A DNA stretch of 64,000 nt from Hanleya hanleyi (lineage: Eukaryota > Mollusca > Polyplacophora > Lepidopleurida > Hanleyidae), in assembly GCA_036873755.1 (NCBI GenBank), contig JAVTVY010025253.1, positions 1 through 64,000 on the forward strand. The letters run 5' to 3'. The notes under the pieces were generated by a model that saw only the letters and a list, made by a program, of their open reading frames with translations, was not told the origin of the DNA and ran no database searches. A program made the position numbers and the translations under genes. This document shows positions 12,872 through 23,914 of the stretch, piece by piece; within the stretch, counting starts at the first letter, position 1; each line of letters begins with the position of its first letter.

Positions 12872-13025
12872 GTTCTATTAGATTTGTCTCAGTCACCATT
12901 AGATTTGTTCTGTTCATTAGAACTTCGTGAAGATCTCAGCTTTGACAGAATAAAGATATGACACGTTGCGCCGGAACTCCTTCACTCTACGTTCGTATTT
13001 TGGTAGCAGTACGCTATGTTAATTT
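12872..13025 (-). mobile_element. Family A, RT-frame end plus core
   Basis: On the minus strand this reads accaaaatacgaacgtagagtg..., the counterpart of the AKYDCSVEDIWRYVS end of the family A reading frame, and then core motifs including a final gtgactgagac. It is highly diverged. Confidence 0.6.
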
Positions 13026-13079
13026 CCATATTTCTGAAACTGTGGATTGATGACGCATGACAGCCTTGATCCAGCAATA

Positions 13080-13312
13080 GTTCGTAGGAGGAAAAGCGTG
13101 AATGATACCATCATTCATATGTAAAGAATACAATCTTGTCTTGCTGACATCATTGAAACCTGTTGACCGCTTCTCTCTTGTAGGAAAACATCTCATCTTG
13201 AATTTTGATTATTTGTATTTTGTGGTGCTTTTCGCTTATTGACACGGAATTGTTTTACGAAGGACGCGACGGCTGAAATGTTGACTGTCGGATCTGACGC
13301 TCGCACTATTTA
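13080..13312 (+). mobile_element. Family A, 3' module
   Basis: Contains ttgctgacatcattgaaacc, then tgttgaccgcttctctcttg and, further on, gacggctgaa and gtcggatctgacgctcgc. The last part matches a sub-variant of the A terminus also seen at 44430-44470 and 58225-58245. Confidence 0.75.
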
Positions 13313-13489
13313 CTCCATATACAGGTATAACCTACTTCTGAACAATTCTACCCAGAAAGGAGTAATCGCCCCTTATGTCGTACAGATGATTGAGGGTATA
13401 CCGGTTTCAGTGGAGTCCATTTAAAGTCGGTCTGGTTGTTTGAGTAAATGTTAACTATTTACAACGAGGTAAATGATTTTAAAATGCAA

Positions 13490-13790
13490 GCATCTAGTCC
13501 GTCATTCAATATTCAGCCGTCGTCCATTAAAGAATTTCCGCGTCCATAATCCAAAGGCCTAATTCATATAATTGCATTAGCACCAAATTAAAAGAATAAA
13601 TAATAGTATACATGAAACGAGGCGAGTTTCCTGCAAGAGAGAAGCGGTCAACAGTTTTCATTGATGCCCACAAGACGTCATGATGCGCCAAAAATATCAA
13701 ATCCGTATCGCTGATCATATGATTTTCGTTGTAAAGTCGTTATCTGGAGTATGATGTATCTCAGTCACGCTTGTGCCTGTTCATAGGAAT
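13490..13790 (-). mobile_element. Family A, 3' module and part of core
   Basis: Reverse-oriented copy. It starts at the constant end (tgcaagcatctagtccgtc), passes cagccgtcgtccattaaag, gcaagagagaagcggtcaac and gcaccaaatta, and reaches the core motif atctcagtcacgctt at about 13757. One of the longer tail copies. Confidence 0.9.
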
Positions 13791-14394
13791 TCATATTACT
13801 TCCTATGCTGTAGAGATAGGAAAGCGAGCAGAAGAATGAAACACAAATTCATGCAGAGAGGCCTGCGTCAATGTTCCTGCCAGTGCTCTCGGGGCATATC
13901 ATTTGTCTACGGATTAACTTCCATTGTATCGTTGGTCTGAAATTGAACAGAGTTGGCTGCTAAACTTACGGTACACCATGGTACAGTGCATAAATCATAA
14001 AAATTGTGTGACCTTTATACATGTATCCATATTCATGTCTGGCATTAAGAGTGGCTGCGGAACACTTTTCCAATGTAGTTTTGATATGATATTATAACAT
14101 ATATTTATATGTGCATGCTCTCCACAACTGCAAATTCAATATAGAAACAGCTCGCTGGAAGGTCGGCTTTCTCCACGATATTAATAATTTGTACTTGTAT
14201 GTGTGCAGGGGTTATTCTAGCCCAAAATCTTTCATCTACTCAATTTGAGAATTTCACAAAACTCAATTTTTCGGCCCGCCGTTGGCGCGCCAATAATCGA
14301 AAAAACTCAATATCTCCATGGTTTTCATAGTTTCGGCTCAGAAACTCAATTATGCAAACATTTTCATAGGGATAACTGAACCATGAGGATCTTC

Positions 14395-14575
14395 AAATGC
14401 ATGGGTTCATACGACCCCTAGCCCCGGGTTGAACGGAATTGGACACAAGTTACGAAAAGTAATTCCATAGATCTTGCACGCTACGCTCGTATTTTGCTAT
14501 CAGCATGCGATATCTGTCGCCAAATTTGAGAAAATTTGAGTGGAGGCGCTTGATGATATAACCCTGTTTTATACA
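14395..14575 (-). mobile_element. Family A, RT-frame end joined to core
   Basis: The reverse complement reads aagcgcctccactcaaat, then atcgcatgctgatagcaaaa, tacgagcgtagcgtgcaag, tcgtaacttgtgtccaattc and cgttcaacccggggctagg. This follows 48340-48480 almost base for base through the end of the reading frame into the core. It is therefore an independent copy showing that the reverse-transcriptase-like frame and the core belong to one element. Confidence 0.85.
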
Positions 14576-14999
14576 CGGACGCAGACATACTTGCGATTCC
14601 AGGTGTCTCCGTGTCGAAGTTTGCCTTTGTTCAATGCGTAAATGTCACAACAACTTTCCTATCTAAACACGATTACAGACAGCAGCACGTCTACACGTGT
14701 TGATTGTGTGTATTTAGGAGTTGCACAAAAACATATTCAGGTCCAAATCGGCTGTATAATAATTATTGAGTGATATCTTCACGTGTCACCTTTCACCGAC
14801 TGCATATGTTTTATATACTCCAGTTATTGTATCATTCTACATGTTTGTATGTTGAAATCGTTCTAAGGCTCGGATATCCGGACATTGACGATTAGTTAGT
14901 CTAGGCTCCTATATCCAACCGACTGTAGATTATTTTATGTTTGCATCGTCTATTATCCGTATAGTAATTTAGCATTGGCTCGACCTTGTGTTACATCTG

Positions 15000-15240
15000 A
15001 TCAATGGGCAATTATAGAACGCAACATGACAAGAATGATGGGAAAAAATGCCGACGTACTGACAAGAAGTCATATGACCCCACAGGCAAATGCTCTGACT
15101 GCAAATTTCTAAAAAAAACATCACAAGAACCCTTCCATGCTTTTATTGTAGCTGTTCATGATATTTGGGATAGCTTGTCCACACGGCCCATAGCACCGAC
15201 TTGAGCGGTATTAGATACAAATATTCAAAAGCGACGACAC
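15000..15240 (-). mobile_element. Family C element, core and 3' module
   Basis: Reverse-oriented. The C-specific end (acgcaacatgacaag ... agaagtcatatgaccccaca ... gactgcaaatttcta ... aacatcacaagaacc) precedes the shared core (cttttattgtagctgttcat ... cacacggcccatagcacc ... ttgagcggtattagatacaa). The 66-codon open frame over it is not a gene. Confidence 0.85.
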
Positions 15241-16055
15241 GCATGCCTATACTATTATAAGTAATAATTATAAGCTCACTATATGCACATCAGTATGCAC
15301 TGGCACTTGGACAGTTATCCCGATTAACACTGTATATATCTGTAGGTTCATAGATCAGGGAACTATATGAGGTAGCGGTCCACAGTGACCACATGTTCCA
15401 TGTTTCAGTCAGCTTCACGATTCCCTCGCGTTTAACTCTACCAGGCCTGGGGGCCATTATGCCCCCCTAGCAAACTTTCTTTTCTATCTCCGGAATGATA
15501 AAAGCTTGAAAGCTGATTCTCCGGGACTTGGAACCTATTTACATGAACCCCTGATCAGATGATCATGGGTAACTTCAAAATTTCTGCGTTTCTGGAAAAT
15601 TGGGTGAAACTATTTTATTTCACATCAGACTATTATTTACTCAATTATCATGCAGGTTTTGCGAAGAAATGACAGTAATAAAAAATAGAAAAATCTGACC
15701 GAAAAATCGACCAAAATAATTTTTTTAGCAGCCATCTTAGATTTTTACATTTGCTGATAGAGCTTGACCCAAGGGTATAGTGTGGTGAGTTTCAGCCCCC
15801 TAGCTAAAGGGATAACAAAAATATTTAGAGGGGGGGGGGGGGGGGCAAAAACGAACGATTGCTTTGCGATTGGTCACATACAGACACGGATTGAGGAGCA
15901 GATCGCGAGGAAATGTATTATCATCGTTAATTTGTTTTCATTAATTATTTCTATTGACATATTATCAATCGTTTTTCAATCTACAGAATGTGAGGAAATT
16001 CGCGATCAACGGAACAAGTGATTATTGAAACACATCATGGTTAACGGTTAATTCT
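15240..16055. other. No recognisable gene; G-tract at 15828-15845
   Basis: Contains a run of about 17 G at 15828-15845 and an 85-codon frame crossing it, which has no recognisable domain. Nothing else was assigned. Confidence 0.4.
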
Positions 16056-16059
16056 ATAC

Positions 16060-16190
16060 ATACTTAGTACCAGATCACCGAAGTTAACCAACGTTGAGCC
16101 CGGTCGATATTTGGATTGGTAAGAGTGCTGTACTGTCTGGGCTGATCAGTGTCTAGGATAATAGGAACTGTGGGCACTCTCGTATCCTGG
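16060..16190 (+). mobile_element. 5S-rRNA-derived SINE, copy 1
   Basis: ccagatcaccgaagttaacc, then aacgttgagcccggtcgata, tttggattgg and gtgctgtact follow the 3' two-thirds of an animal 5S rRNA (GATCACCGAAGTTAAGCAACG ... TTGGATGG ... GTGCTGTA), with mutations and a deletion that preclude a working 5S. The following tail (ctgggctgatcagtgtctag ... aataggaactg) is shared with the copy at 37545-37680, so this is a retroposon family rather than a lone pseudogene. Confidence 0.8.
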
Positions 16191-16883
16191 CACATGTAGG
16201 CATGGTCGTGATATGACTGAAACATTGTTGAAAACCAGGAGTCGACAACAATACAAATTTTATCACAATCCAATAAACAAACCACTCAGTTAAACATATT
16301 TACTTTTCTTTTACACGATCTAAATCGCTAAAAGAAACAAAAAAACTAAATGTAACCAAATATATTGCATTATTTATTACGTCCCCATGTCCCCTCATAA
16401 ACACACAGATATACAGTATTTACATTAGGCATAGCATATTTTAATCACATACTGTTAGATCATTCCCGGGCTTGGAAAGTAAACTTTGGAAGTACGCTGA
16501 CGAAGAGTTATGTTAATAATAGGACAGTCCCGAGATGGAACTCTCTAACCGCAAAAGGTGCGAAACGTCACGCCGACGTTAGGCAACCAACCATTTCTCA
16601 ACATCAGAAATGCTATATTATTTTATCCACGGTGTCTTACAGGTGATGGCTTCTGTTTGCAAATGCCTATTTAACTCCGAGACAATAACATCTTCAGATT
16701 TCTTTGGATTTCCAGTATTTTGAAAGCCACAATGATACTTATTTCCGATGTTTGCAGCATAACCTATGTTAAAGTATTACCCGGTGCCTATCCTTGGCCC
16801 GACGTCACGTGGGCAAAGGCGTCATTTAGCGCCTTTCATGTCTGAAGAGTTATATCCCGGGACTGTCCTATTCTTGCGTTGTA
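16190..16883. other. No recognisable feature
   Basis: Intervening sequence with no gene or repeat that I could assign. Confidence 0.35.
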
Positions 16884-17254
16884 AAGCCAATTTCTACGTT
16901 CCCACTTCGAACCTGCCTTCATATATCTGCCCCCCCCCCCCTGCCCCCCACTCCAATATTCAACACTTATAAAGAGACACGAGACATCACTGACCCCAAA
17001 ACCATTTGAATCTCGAAATGTATAATAGAAAAGCGTTATTGATTGGCTGACCTATATATTGGGTCAACACTACCACCATATTAGGAAGAATGACGCCGTA
17101 ACTTGAGGATGATGTCACTCTACACACAATCGGTGTGTAGGTTCCGATTGGTTCGTCTCGCGTTCGTAGGTGAAATTTACACCTCGGATTTTGAACACTG
17201 AAGGTGGTCAGATAAATCAAGGCAGGTTCGAAGTGGGAACGTAGAAATTGGCTT
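16884..17254. mobile_element. MITE-like element with 36-bp perfect terminal inverted repeats
   Basis: The left end at 16884-16919 (AAGCCAATTTCTACGTTC...) is exactly inverted at 17219-17254, and the similarity continues imperfectly inward. The 371-bp element is noncoding and carries a C-rich expansion just inside the left arm (about 16930-16950). A second, end-truncated copy lies at 26910-27230, which shows that it is mobile. No clear target-site duplication is visible, so the superfamily is not assigned. The two nearly identical arms imply fairly recent insertion. Confidence 0.9.
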
Positions 17255-17457
17255 GATAAAATGAAGATGGCTCGGAGGGAAATTCGTATGATACACTGCT
17301 ATAGGGATCATTCGCGTAGTATCGTAGTAACGAAGTATCAGACATGTGTACAGGTACTAGTGAAGGTAAATACTTTATCATTTGGGTGTACTGCGCTGGA
17401 AGAAAATTGTACGAGATGTTTCTTTGGCCATAGAGTTGCTATGATGTCCCAGTAATA

Positions 17458-17675
17458 ATTACAAGCGTCTAGTCCGTCATTCATAATCCAGCCGTCGTCC
17501 ATTAGAGAATATCCGCGTCCATAATCCAAAGATCTATTCCATATTCCATATAACAGTATTAGCACCAAATTCAAAAAGACCATCATAGTATACATAAACA
17601 TAGGCTTGTTTCCTGCAAGAGAGAAGCGGTCAACAGTTTTCAATGATGCCGGCAAGACATCATGATGTTCCAAAA
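17458..17675 (-). mobile_element. Family A, 3' module
   Basis: Reverse-oriented. It starts at the constant terminus (attacaagcgtctagtccgtc) and runs through cagccgtcgtccattagag, tagcaccaaattcaaaaaga and gcaagagagaagcggtcaac to gatgccggcaagacatcatg, then stops before the core (5'-truncated). Confidence 0.9.
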
Positions 17676-17679
17676 AAAC

Positions 17680-19426
17680 CCACCTACGTTAAATTTGGCA
17701 TATAGATTATTCCAATGAGTTGTAACTGTACATCTCTCTCGGCAGACATATATCTGTTATCTCTTATGAATAGGACGAAGTGTGAAAATAAAAAAAGTTC
17801 CTTGTCATACACCAAATGCTGTATAACCCATCTTCTTGCTTTGAATAATCTCTGTATAGGTGACGCCGTGAAGATTATATACCCTCCTTCACTGGATTCG
17901 CATAGTAACACATGCTAGATTCTATATAAATGTGACGTTTCTATCAGCGTCAAGAAAAAAAATTGTAAACGAAAACACTTGTCAGTAGTTATCCCAACAT
18001 ATCAGGAATTTGGTCATAAGCGTTAAGAGTATGAATCTTGGCTTTACGACTGGAAACTCGGATCAGCTGTGTGAGTTGCTGACAAAGGTAGGACATTGTG
18101 ATTATATATTCATTTGAGACAGTTGCCCATCATTTCAATCACCATAAAGAAATATTTCCAGATCACATTAGTTTCAGGAAGTACATGAACTCTCAGGTTT
18201 CATTTTAAGGCAGTAGGTCACGTTTATTTTAAATTCTACCACACCCCATGTGTTTTACCAAATAACATAATTACATATAAAGAAGGAAGCTCAGGTGGCA
18301 TCTAATTCCAATAGATCCTACCTCACAACCAATCGGTGTGGATTATATGATGTCATAATTTTCTTCGCCTGTCCAGTTGAACTCGCCCAGAAGGGTAATA
18401 GGATTGAAATGGATATCAAAATGTATCGTCTGCCTGTATCTTCTTGTACATCCTGTTGCCATACACCATGCATTGACCCAATTAAAGTTGGAGAAACAGT
18501 TTTTCCGAAGAGATTTACTCAAAGTTGTTGATGTCATTAAACCTTTTTGGACCTATGATTGGTACACAATCCAATCATTGGATGACGGGAGAATTACACA
18601 TGTATTCTAAAACCAAGGGTCATGCTTGCATCATTTTGATCGTCAATAGCATTTTATTACGCCCCTATAGCTGTCATACCGTGGACTCTCCAACCCGTGT
18701 CGATTTCAGGCACGCGACTTGCAGGTGTTGCTTTCTTCCATTAATTGGCGGACCAAAGCATTTTTTGTCAGATATGGGGGTGTTAATCCAGTTTTAAATA
18801 CACGGACTTCGTGACCAAACTTAGACTCATCCTATTGCAGCGCGATCTATTCTAGATGTTTTACAGCAGTAAACAAGGAATTATTTATCAAATCAGAATT
18901 TGCTTAAACTTTAAGTAATAACGTGTCAAGCTAAGATAAGATAAATCGTGAAATAAAAACAGGGGGTCACCATATTATTTGTGGAAATACGGCTTAATTA
19001 GTGTATGCACCCTGCATCATTAGATTATACATTGGATTATAAGGTTAAAGGTCCCGTTTTCATGTTAAAAGCTCATTAGACTGATTTCAAAAGTTCTTTA
19101 ATTTACAACATCAACTAAATTTACATAATTCTTGCGAAATATGTATTAAAAATGGGAGGTGGGGGCAACATATTTCTTTGAATGGCGACAGTTTTGGGGC
19201 ATCATCTCCAAGGCATTTGTCAGGCTGCCTTTTTGCCGAAATGTGAATATTTGTTGGGCACCGAAAGCATAACTCTAACCTAAGGAACACACATCGCCGC
19301 CCGACAATTGAATATGACTGGTTCATATTTTCTTCCGACGTATTTCACTTTACCCTGCAAACAGTGGATAATAAGCTTCGTGTCTTCGCTGGAAAAGCTA
19401 CTGCTAATGCACACAGCATAAGTATA
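17680..19426. other. No recognisable gene
   Basis: Several overlapping short frames on both strands at 18295-18797 cover the same bases and have no domain signature. No repeat shared with other parts of the window was recognised. Confidence 0.35.
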
Positions 19427-19435
19427 CGGTCTGCA

Positions 19436-19670
19436 TCTGGGGGGGGGGGGGGGATTTGGTTCAATGTCACACTCAAGTTAGTTTCGCTCATATGGTGACA
19501 GTCAGTTTGGATGGTGGAGGAAGCCCGAGTACCCGGAGAGAACCACCACTCGTGGGCGAGTAGTTGACAAACTTTATGCACCAGCTGAGCTCGAACCCGT
19601 GCCGGTTCAGTGGTGTAAGGCTAGCGATCACCAGCGACGCGCCTTAGACCACTCGGACACCGAGGGCCCC
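19436..19670 (-). mobile_element. tRNA-derived SINE with conserved central domain, copy 1
   Basis: On the minus strand it begins ggggccctcggtgtccgag. A pol III A box (CCGAGTGGTCTAAGGCGC, tRNA-Leu/Ser-like) and a B box (GGGTTCGAGCTC) are followed by a body with ggttctctccgggtactcgg and cttcctccacca, a segment of the type conserved among metazoan SINEs, and a poly-C tail (the G-run at 19439-19453). A 9-bp target-site duplication CGGTCTGCA flanks it (19427-19435 and 19670-19678, overlapping the SINE's first base). A C tail rather than an A tail is notable. Confidence 0.9.
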
Positions 19671-20404
19671 GGTCTGCAACTGAGGCATAAATGGTTCTTT
19701 TGTGGCAGATACTAATATTTTGTTTACTTTTATGCTAACGTCAGGTGCCTGAATACTATAATTAGAAAAGTCAACCCTTTCTGGATAATTCCAAAAGTCC
19801 CCATTGTATAGATACATATGCGAATTAACATGAACGTGATCTACTCCCTTAACAACATGAGTTCTCTCCCCTTACCTCTCATCTCCCGTTCTATAATAAT
19901 GCATTAATCGTTTCATTTGTCTCTCTCCGAGCCTGATGACACACTCTGTTTTCCACATTGGTGGAATAGTAGACATATCATTTATGACTGTAGTAAAAAA
20001 ATCCATCATGCTGGGATGGTTTTTTGGGGGGCGACGTAGACGACTGCACATTAAGCAACTCTTCTCGTTAGGTAATATTAAGTTCTTCAGTAAGAATTCA
20101 GTCCAAAATGTTCAGCAAAGCCTTCTCAGAATTGGTATTTTCGCCCGGACACAATTCCCGTTGATGAAGAGTTTACCAACCATTAGTTCGACGCACACAA
20201 GGCCAGATTTAGAGATATCACGGGAACCGAGTGGAAGTGAGTACCGGAAAAGTTGCGAGAACGATCTCTTTCATCTACGTCATATTCAGCTCTTCCAACA
20301 ACATACAGGCATTGGCCATTTTGCATTTCGCAAGAACACTGTATTCATATTAATGTCATTGCTATATTAGATGTAATTGGACACTTTGGCTTGTATTAAA
20401 TGAA

Positions 20405-20620
20405 TTGATGAGATACGCAGAAGGTGGAGAAATTTGATGACGTCTGGCGACTAAAAAGAAACCATATAACTCCACAGGAAAGCTTCCCTCGGCACATCAC
20501 ACCCAGTGTACAATACGGAAGATGCTAAGACGTAGCCTTGGTAGCTCAGCCACGCTTTTATTGCAGATGTTCATGTGGAATCTATGAAGTAACCACACAG
20601 CCTTGTTTGAAGTCATATTA
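20405..20620 (-). mobile_element. Family B, 3' module and core
   Basis: Reverse-oriented. It runs gatgacgtctggcgac, accatataactccacagg, gacgtagccttggtagctca and cacgcttttattgcagatgt, ending in the core near 20620. It lies just downstream of the protease gene's 3' end. Confidence 0.85.
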
Positions 20621-20831
20621 GCAATGAACACCGCAAGAATGGTGCTGCGAAGCTGACATTCGACATCGGTTTTAACGATATATTTCCCCATCAAGCCATA
20701 ATTGTTCAACAGCGGATTCTTCTTAATATCGATCTTTGAAGAGGGAAAGTTTTCTCGCTCGAATTGCTGATTAACATATCACATGTTCACTCTAATTCCA
20801 TCAGGTGCTTTCTCCATTCACTCGAAGTTCG

Positions 20832-20837
20832 TTTATT
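20832..20837 (-). terminator. Poly(A) signal AATAAA of the serine protease gene
   Basis: AATAAA on the minus strand, 140 nt after the protease stop codon and in AT-rich sequence. This is a plausible 3' end for the transcript, giving a short 3' UTR. Confidence 0.6.
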
Positions 20838-20976
20838 TACAGCTTATATACACGTATATTTATAAGTAGTAGTATATATGCAGAATTTTCTGCTCGCTCA
20901 TAGAACAGAACGTGCACCGTACAACTGGGAATCCATTTTAAAATCAGCTATGGCCTTTTTATGCTAGTATTCGTGT

Positions 20977-21213
<237 letters not shown>

Positions 21214-21529
21214 TTATCGGTATTTCAAGTTAACTCGAATCTTAATAGAGGCGATACTTTAGGTCAGTAGGTCAAAGATCAAGGTAACTGTGATCCATAA
21301 ACCAGGAAATTCATTTTTTGTTTGTTTTAGTGGATACGTTAGAGAGAGACATGCCAGTTAGTGAAATTATCAAAGGCCAAAGGCCTGTGTGCACCGACCA
21401 CAAACATAAAATTATTGAAAATAGTCTTTGTGCTATTACTGTATCCAGTTCAATGATTAGAATTGTGATCAAACTTCATGTATACCTTGCGCTCATGGCA
21501 AACAAGAATCCTGTTGACTTAGAAATACC

Positions 21530-21830
21530 TAAATTAAACGCAACATTGAAAGGGTGGTGGAAATCGTTGCCGGGTGCTGACCAGAAGTCATATGACCCCA
21601 CAGACAAATATACTGACTATATATTTCTAAAACACATCACAGGAACCAAAAGTGATCCCTCTGATGATCTTATCCCAGCCATGCTGTTATTGCAGCTGTT
21701 CATGGGGACATCTTGAATGACATGACCACAAGGCCAATAGCAACAGCTTGAGCGGCATTAGATACAAATATTTCAGAGCGCTGATGTAATAGCCCTATCA
21801 GGTCATCTGTTGGAAAATGATCCCGCCAGA
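21530..21830 (-). mobile_element. Family C element in protease intron 4
   Basis: Reverse-oriented full-length-looking C copy. The 3' end (taaacgcaacattgaaag ... ggtgctgaccagaagtcata ... gaccccacagacaaatatac) leads to the core (gctgttattgcagctgttca ... accacaaggcc) and the C-specific 5' part (atttcagagcgctgatgtaa ... catctgttggaaaatgat). The 132-codon open frame at 21318-21716 arises from it. Confidence 0.85.
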
Positions 21831-21894
21831 TAGGAAAAAACGTCCTAAACGAGGGAGTGTTTATATCGTATTCAGAACAAATACAAAAACAAAA

Positions 21895-22080
21895 CTACAA
21901 TCGCAATGATTTGTACAGAGGGCAAGCCTCGGGAACGAAACGTCCACCAGAAGAATATCACAGTATACAGGAAACGGTCAAAAGGATTTAAATTAAAGTG
22001 ATCCCCGTGATTTGTATCTCAGCCACGCTTTTATTGAATCTGTTCATGTGGACATATTGTTTTAACGAATACGTTCCTGG
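21895..22080 (-). mobile_element. Small fragments of families B and C in protease intron 4
   Basis: 21908-21945 (ttgtacagagggcaagcctc) matches, inverted, the 5' end of family B copies at about 25690 and 62500. 22015-22070 (gtatctcagccacgctttta ... tgttcatgtggacat) is the shared core in reverse orientation. Confidence 0.6.
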
Positions 22081-22300
22081 AGGTTTAATCCCGCCAAATG
22101 TATAATTCAACTTTCAGGGTTTTTTTTAGCCAAACTAATACCTCATTTGGCAAATAAAGATTAAATTCTATTCATTTTCAGTTTGGTACACAAACAAAAC
22201 GTTTTGAAGCCAAATCCTCGCTAAATCGCACCAGGTCCTTTCCATAGCATTTTATTACTAATGTTTATAATAATCAGTTTTATTACGAGTAGAAACTTAC

Positions 22301-22437
22301 ATTACACGCCCCGTTTTCCCCATTGCCTACACATATATGAGAATTTAAAATTCGCCTTCTTCCCCATCTCATTCGACATTCTGCCCTCGTCCTCACTTCC
22401 ACTTCCAATTCTTGTAATATAGTCTGTTCTGTGAATT
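22301..22437 (-). CDS. S1A serine protease, exon D
   Basis: 137-bp exon between an acceptor (aatttcag) and donor GTAAGT. The first two bases complete a Glu codon split with exon C, and the exon ends at codon phase 0. It encodes a segment with AECRMRW (Cys168), HICVG (Cys182) and NGENGACN (Cys191). Counting back from Ser195, residue 189 at the base of the S1 pocket is Gly, not the Asp of trypsins. It is followed directly by GDSGGP in exon E, the usual exon boundary just before the active-site serine. Confidence 0.93.
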
Positions 22438-23742
22438 CTGAAATTAAAAATTAAAAATTTTATTTTCCATTTTTATTCATCATTTACGTCACTGTTATTA
22501 TTTTCAATTTGATAGAGCACTTTCACAGGAAATACTCCTGGTCGTTCATTTTATTCAGTTACTACATTCACAAAACTGCGTTAACATTCGCTTCCGTATA
22601 AGCACGTTGGCGTGGGCTTTCAAATGTATGTAAAGGAGAGGATGTGATATGGCATTTCGGGAGTAATAAATATGCTCAGGTCTTAGAATGGTTAAGTACG
22701 TGCCACGTCTACAAGTCCAAACTGCTGATGCTAAGAGAGCGATCAATAGCCATTGTTTAAAATAAGTCTAAATTAACCACACGTTCTAATGAAGGGCGAA
22801 CACGTGACACTGAAACAACAGTTCACATGAATCAATTATATAATGCTACAGCATTTGTTCGCATAAATATTTAATAAATTTGATATTACAAATTTTAATT
22901 CACAGATCCTTTAAATTAATTTGAATACGTGCTATCGACAAAGTGGACGAGCAAAGCATGGACCTGAGACATGTTAGAATTCGACCTGATAAATATCGGA
23001 AGAGAGAAAGTTAAGCATTTTGCAGCGTTGTATAAGGAATAATTTTATTCTCACGTGCCACACGTTTTTTATCTGTGTCATTTTTGTCCATTTTTTCATG
23101 TTTGGAATACTCGGAGATAACATGGACGAGTCGAACTCAATGTCTCTTTTGCAACAGTACAAATAGATATCCAGAACATGAATGTATATTTTTCTGAAAT
23201 ACTTCTAAAATATATATTATTCACCTCTGCGAGAATGCGATAAAACTGGAATCACATTTCTTATTCCTGACGTTTATATCAGAATTTCGATATCGATTAG
23301 TTAATTGGCACAAACCCCTGACATTGTTTGTGCATTTTTATCATTATCGTTCTGAAATATGTTTATCATCAAACAAAACTGGCAACTATCTCCAAATATA
23401 TCGAACAACTGGCAACTATCGGAGAAATATTGTCGTCGAGTACGCAACGCAATAAAAAAAAATGTTGGTATGTGATTTTATCGATACTTTTGGAATACAT
23501 AGATATAAGAGAAACAGTAAAATTGACCAATACGGTGGATATAACTAATGGCCCTTTTGGTGTGGATTTCGAATCTCAAAACAGTCAAAGAATAAACTTT
23601 AGAGGGCCCTTTAAGCTTCCCTAAATCGTCAATCCAGATTAGTTAGGCAAACTATGACAGAGAGCTGTAGTAATACATGCAGGCCTATTTGCATATTTGC
23701 TCGGAGTTAAATGTCTAATATTTGTCAATTATTATCGATTAC
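22438..23742 (-). other. Protease intron 3
   Basis: 1305-bp intron, donor gtaatc and acceptor tttaatttcag. AT-rich. The open frames at 22555-22746, 22974-23162 and 23328-23624 show no recognisable domain. Confidence 0.8.
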
Positions 23743-23914
23743 CTCTCGTCTCTCCCCAGCCCATTATCCAGCATTCGTCGGAAGGTTTGAATTCCATGTT
23801 TAACGGCGGGGTACAAGCCTGTCGTACGTAGGACCCGCCTATGTCGACCGGACGATCCAGTCGCATCAACGCGATATCGTTGGGGTAATTTAATCCATTC
23901 ACGAAGTCTGGGTG
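23743..23914 (-). CDS. S1A serine protease, exon C (catalytic Asp)
   Basis: 172-bp exon between acceptor ctctttccag and donor gtaatc. It starts in phase 0 with HPDF (the conserved HP-F/Y before the catalytic Asp loop), contains NDIALMRLDRPV with catalytic Asp102, a Cys122 region (ACTPPL) and ECWIMGWGETR (Cys136, Trp141, Gly142). It ends with one base of a Glu codon completed in exon D. An open frame continues upstream to about 24034, but the acceptor and the family alignment both place the exon start at CAC (23914). Confidence 0.95.

Noticed and set aside
16060..16190. Functional 5S rRNA gene
   Set aside because: The 5' third is missing and the internal control region is mutated. The shared non-5S tail shows a retroposon.
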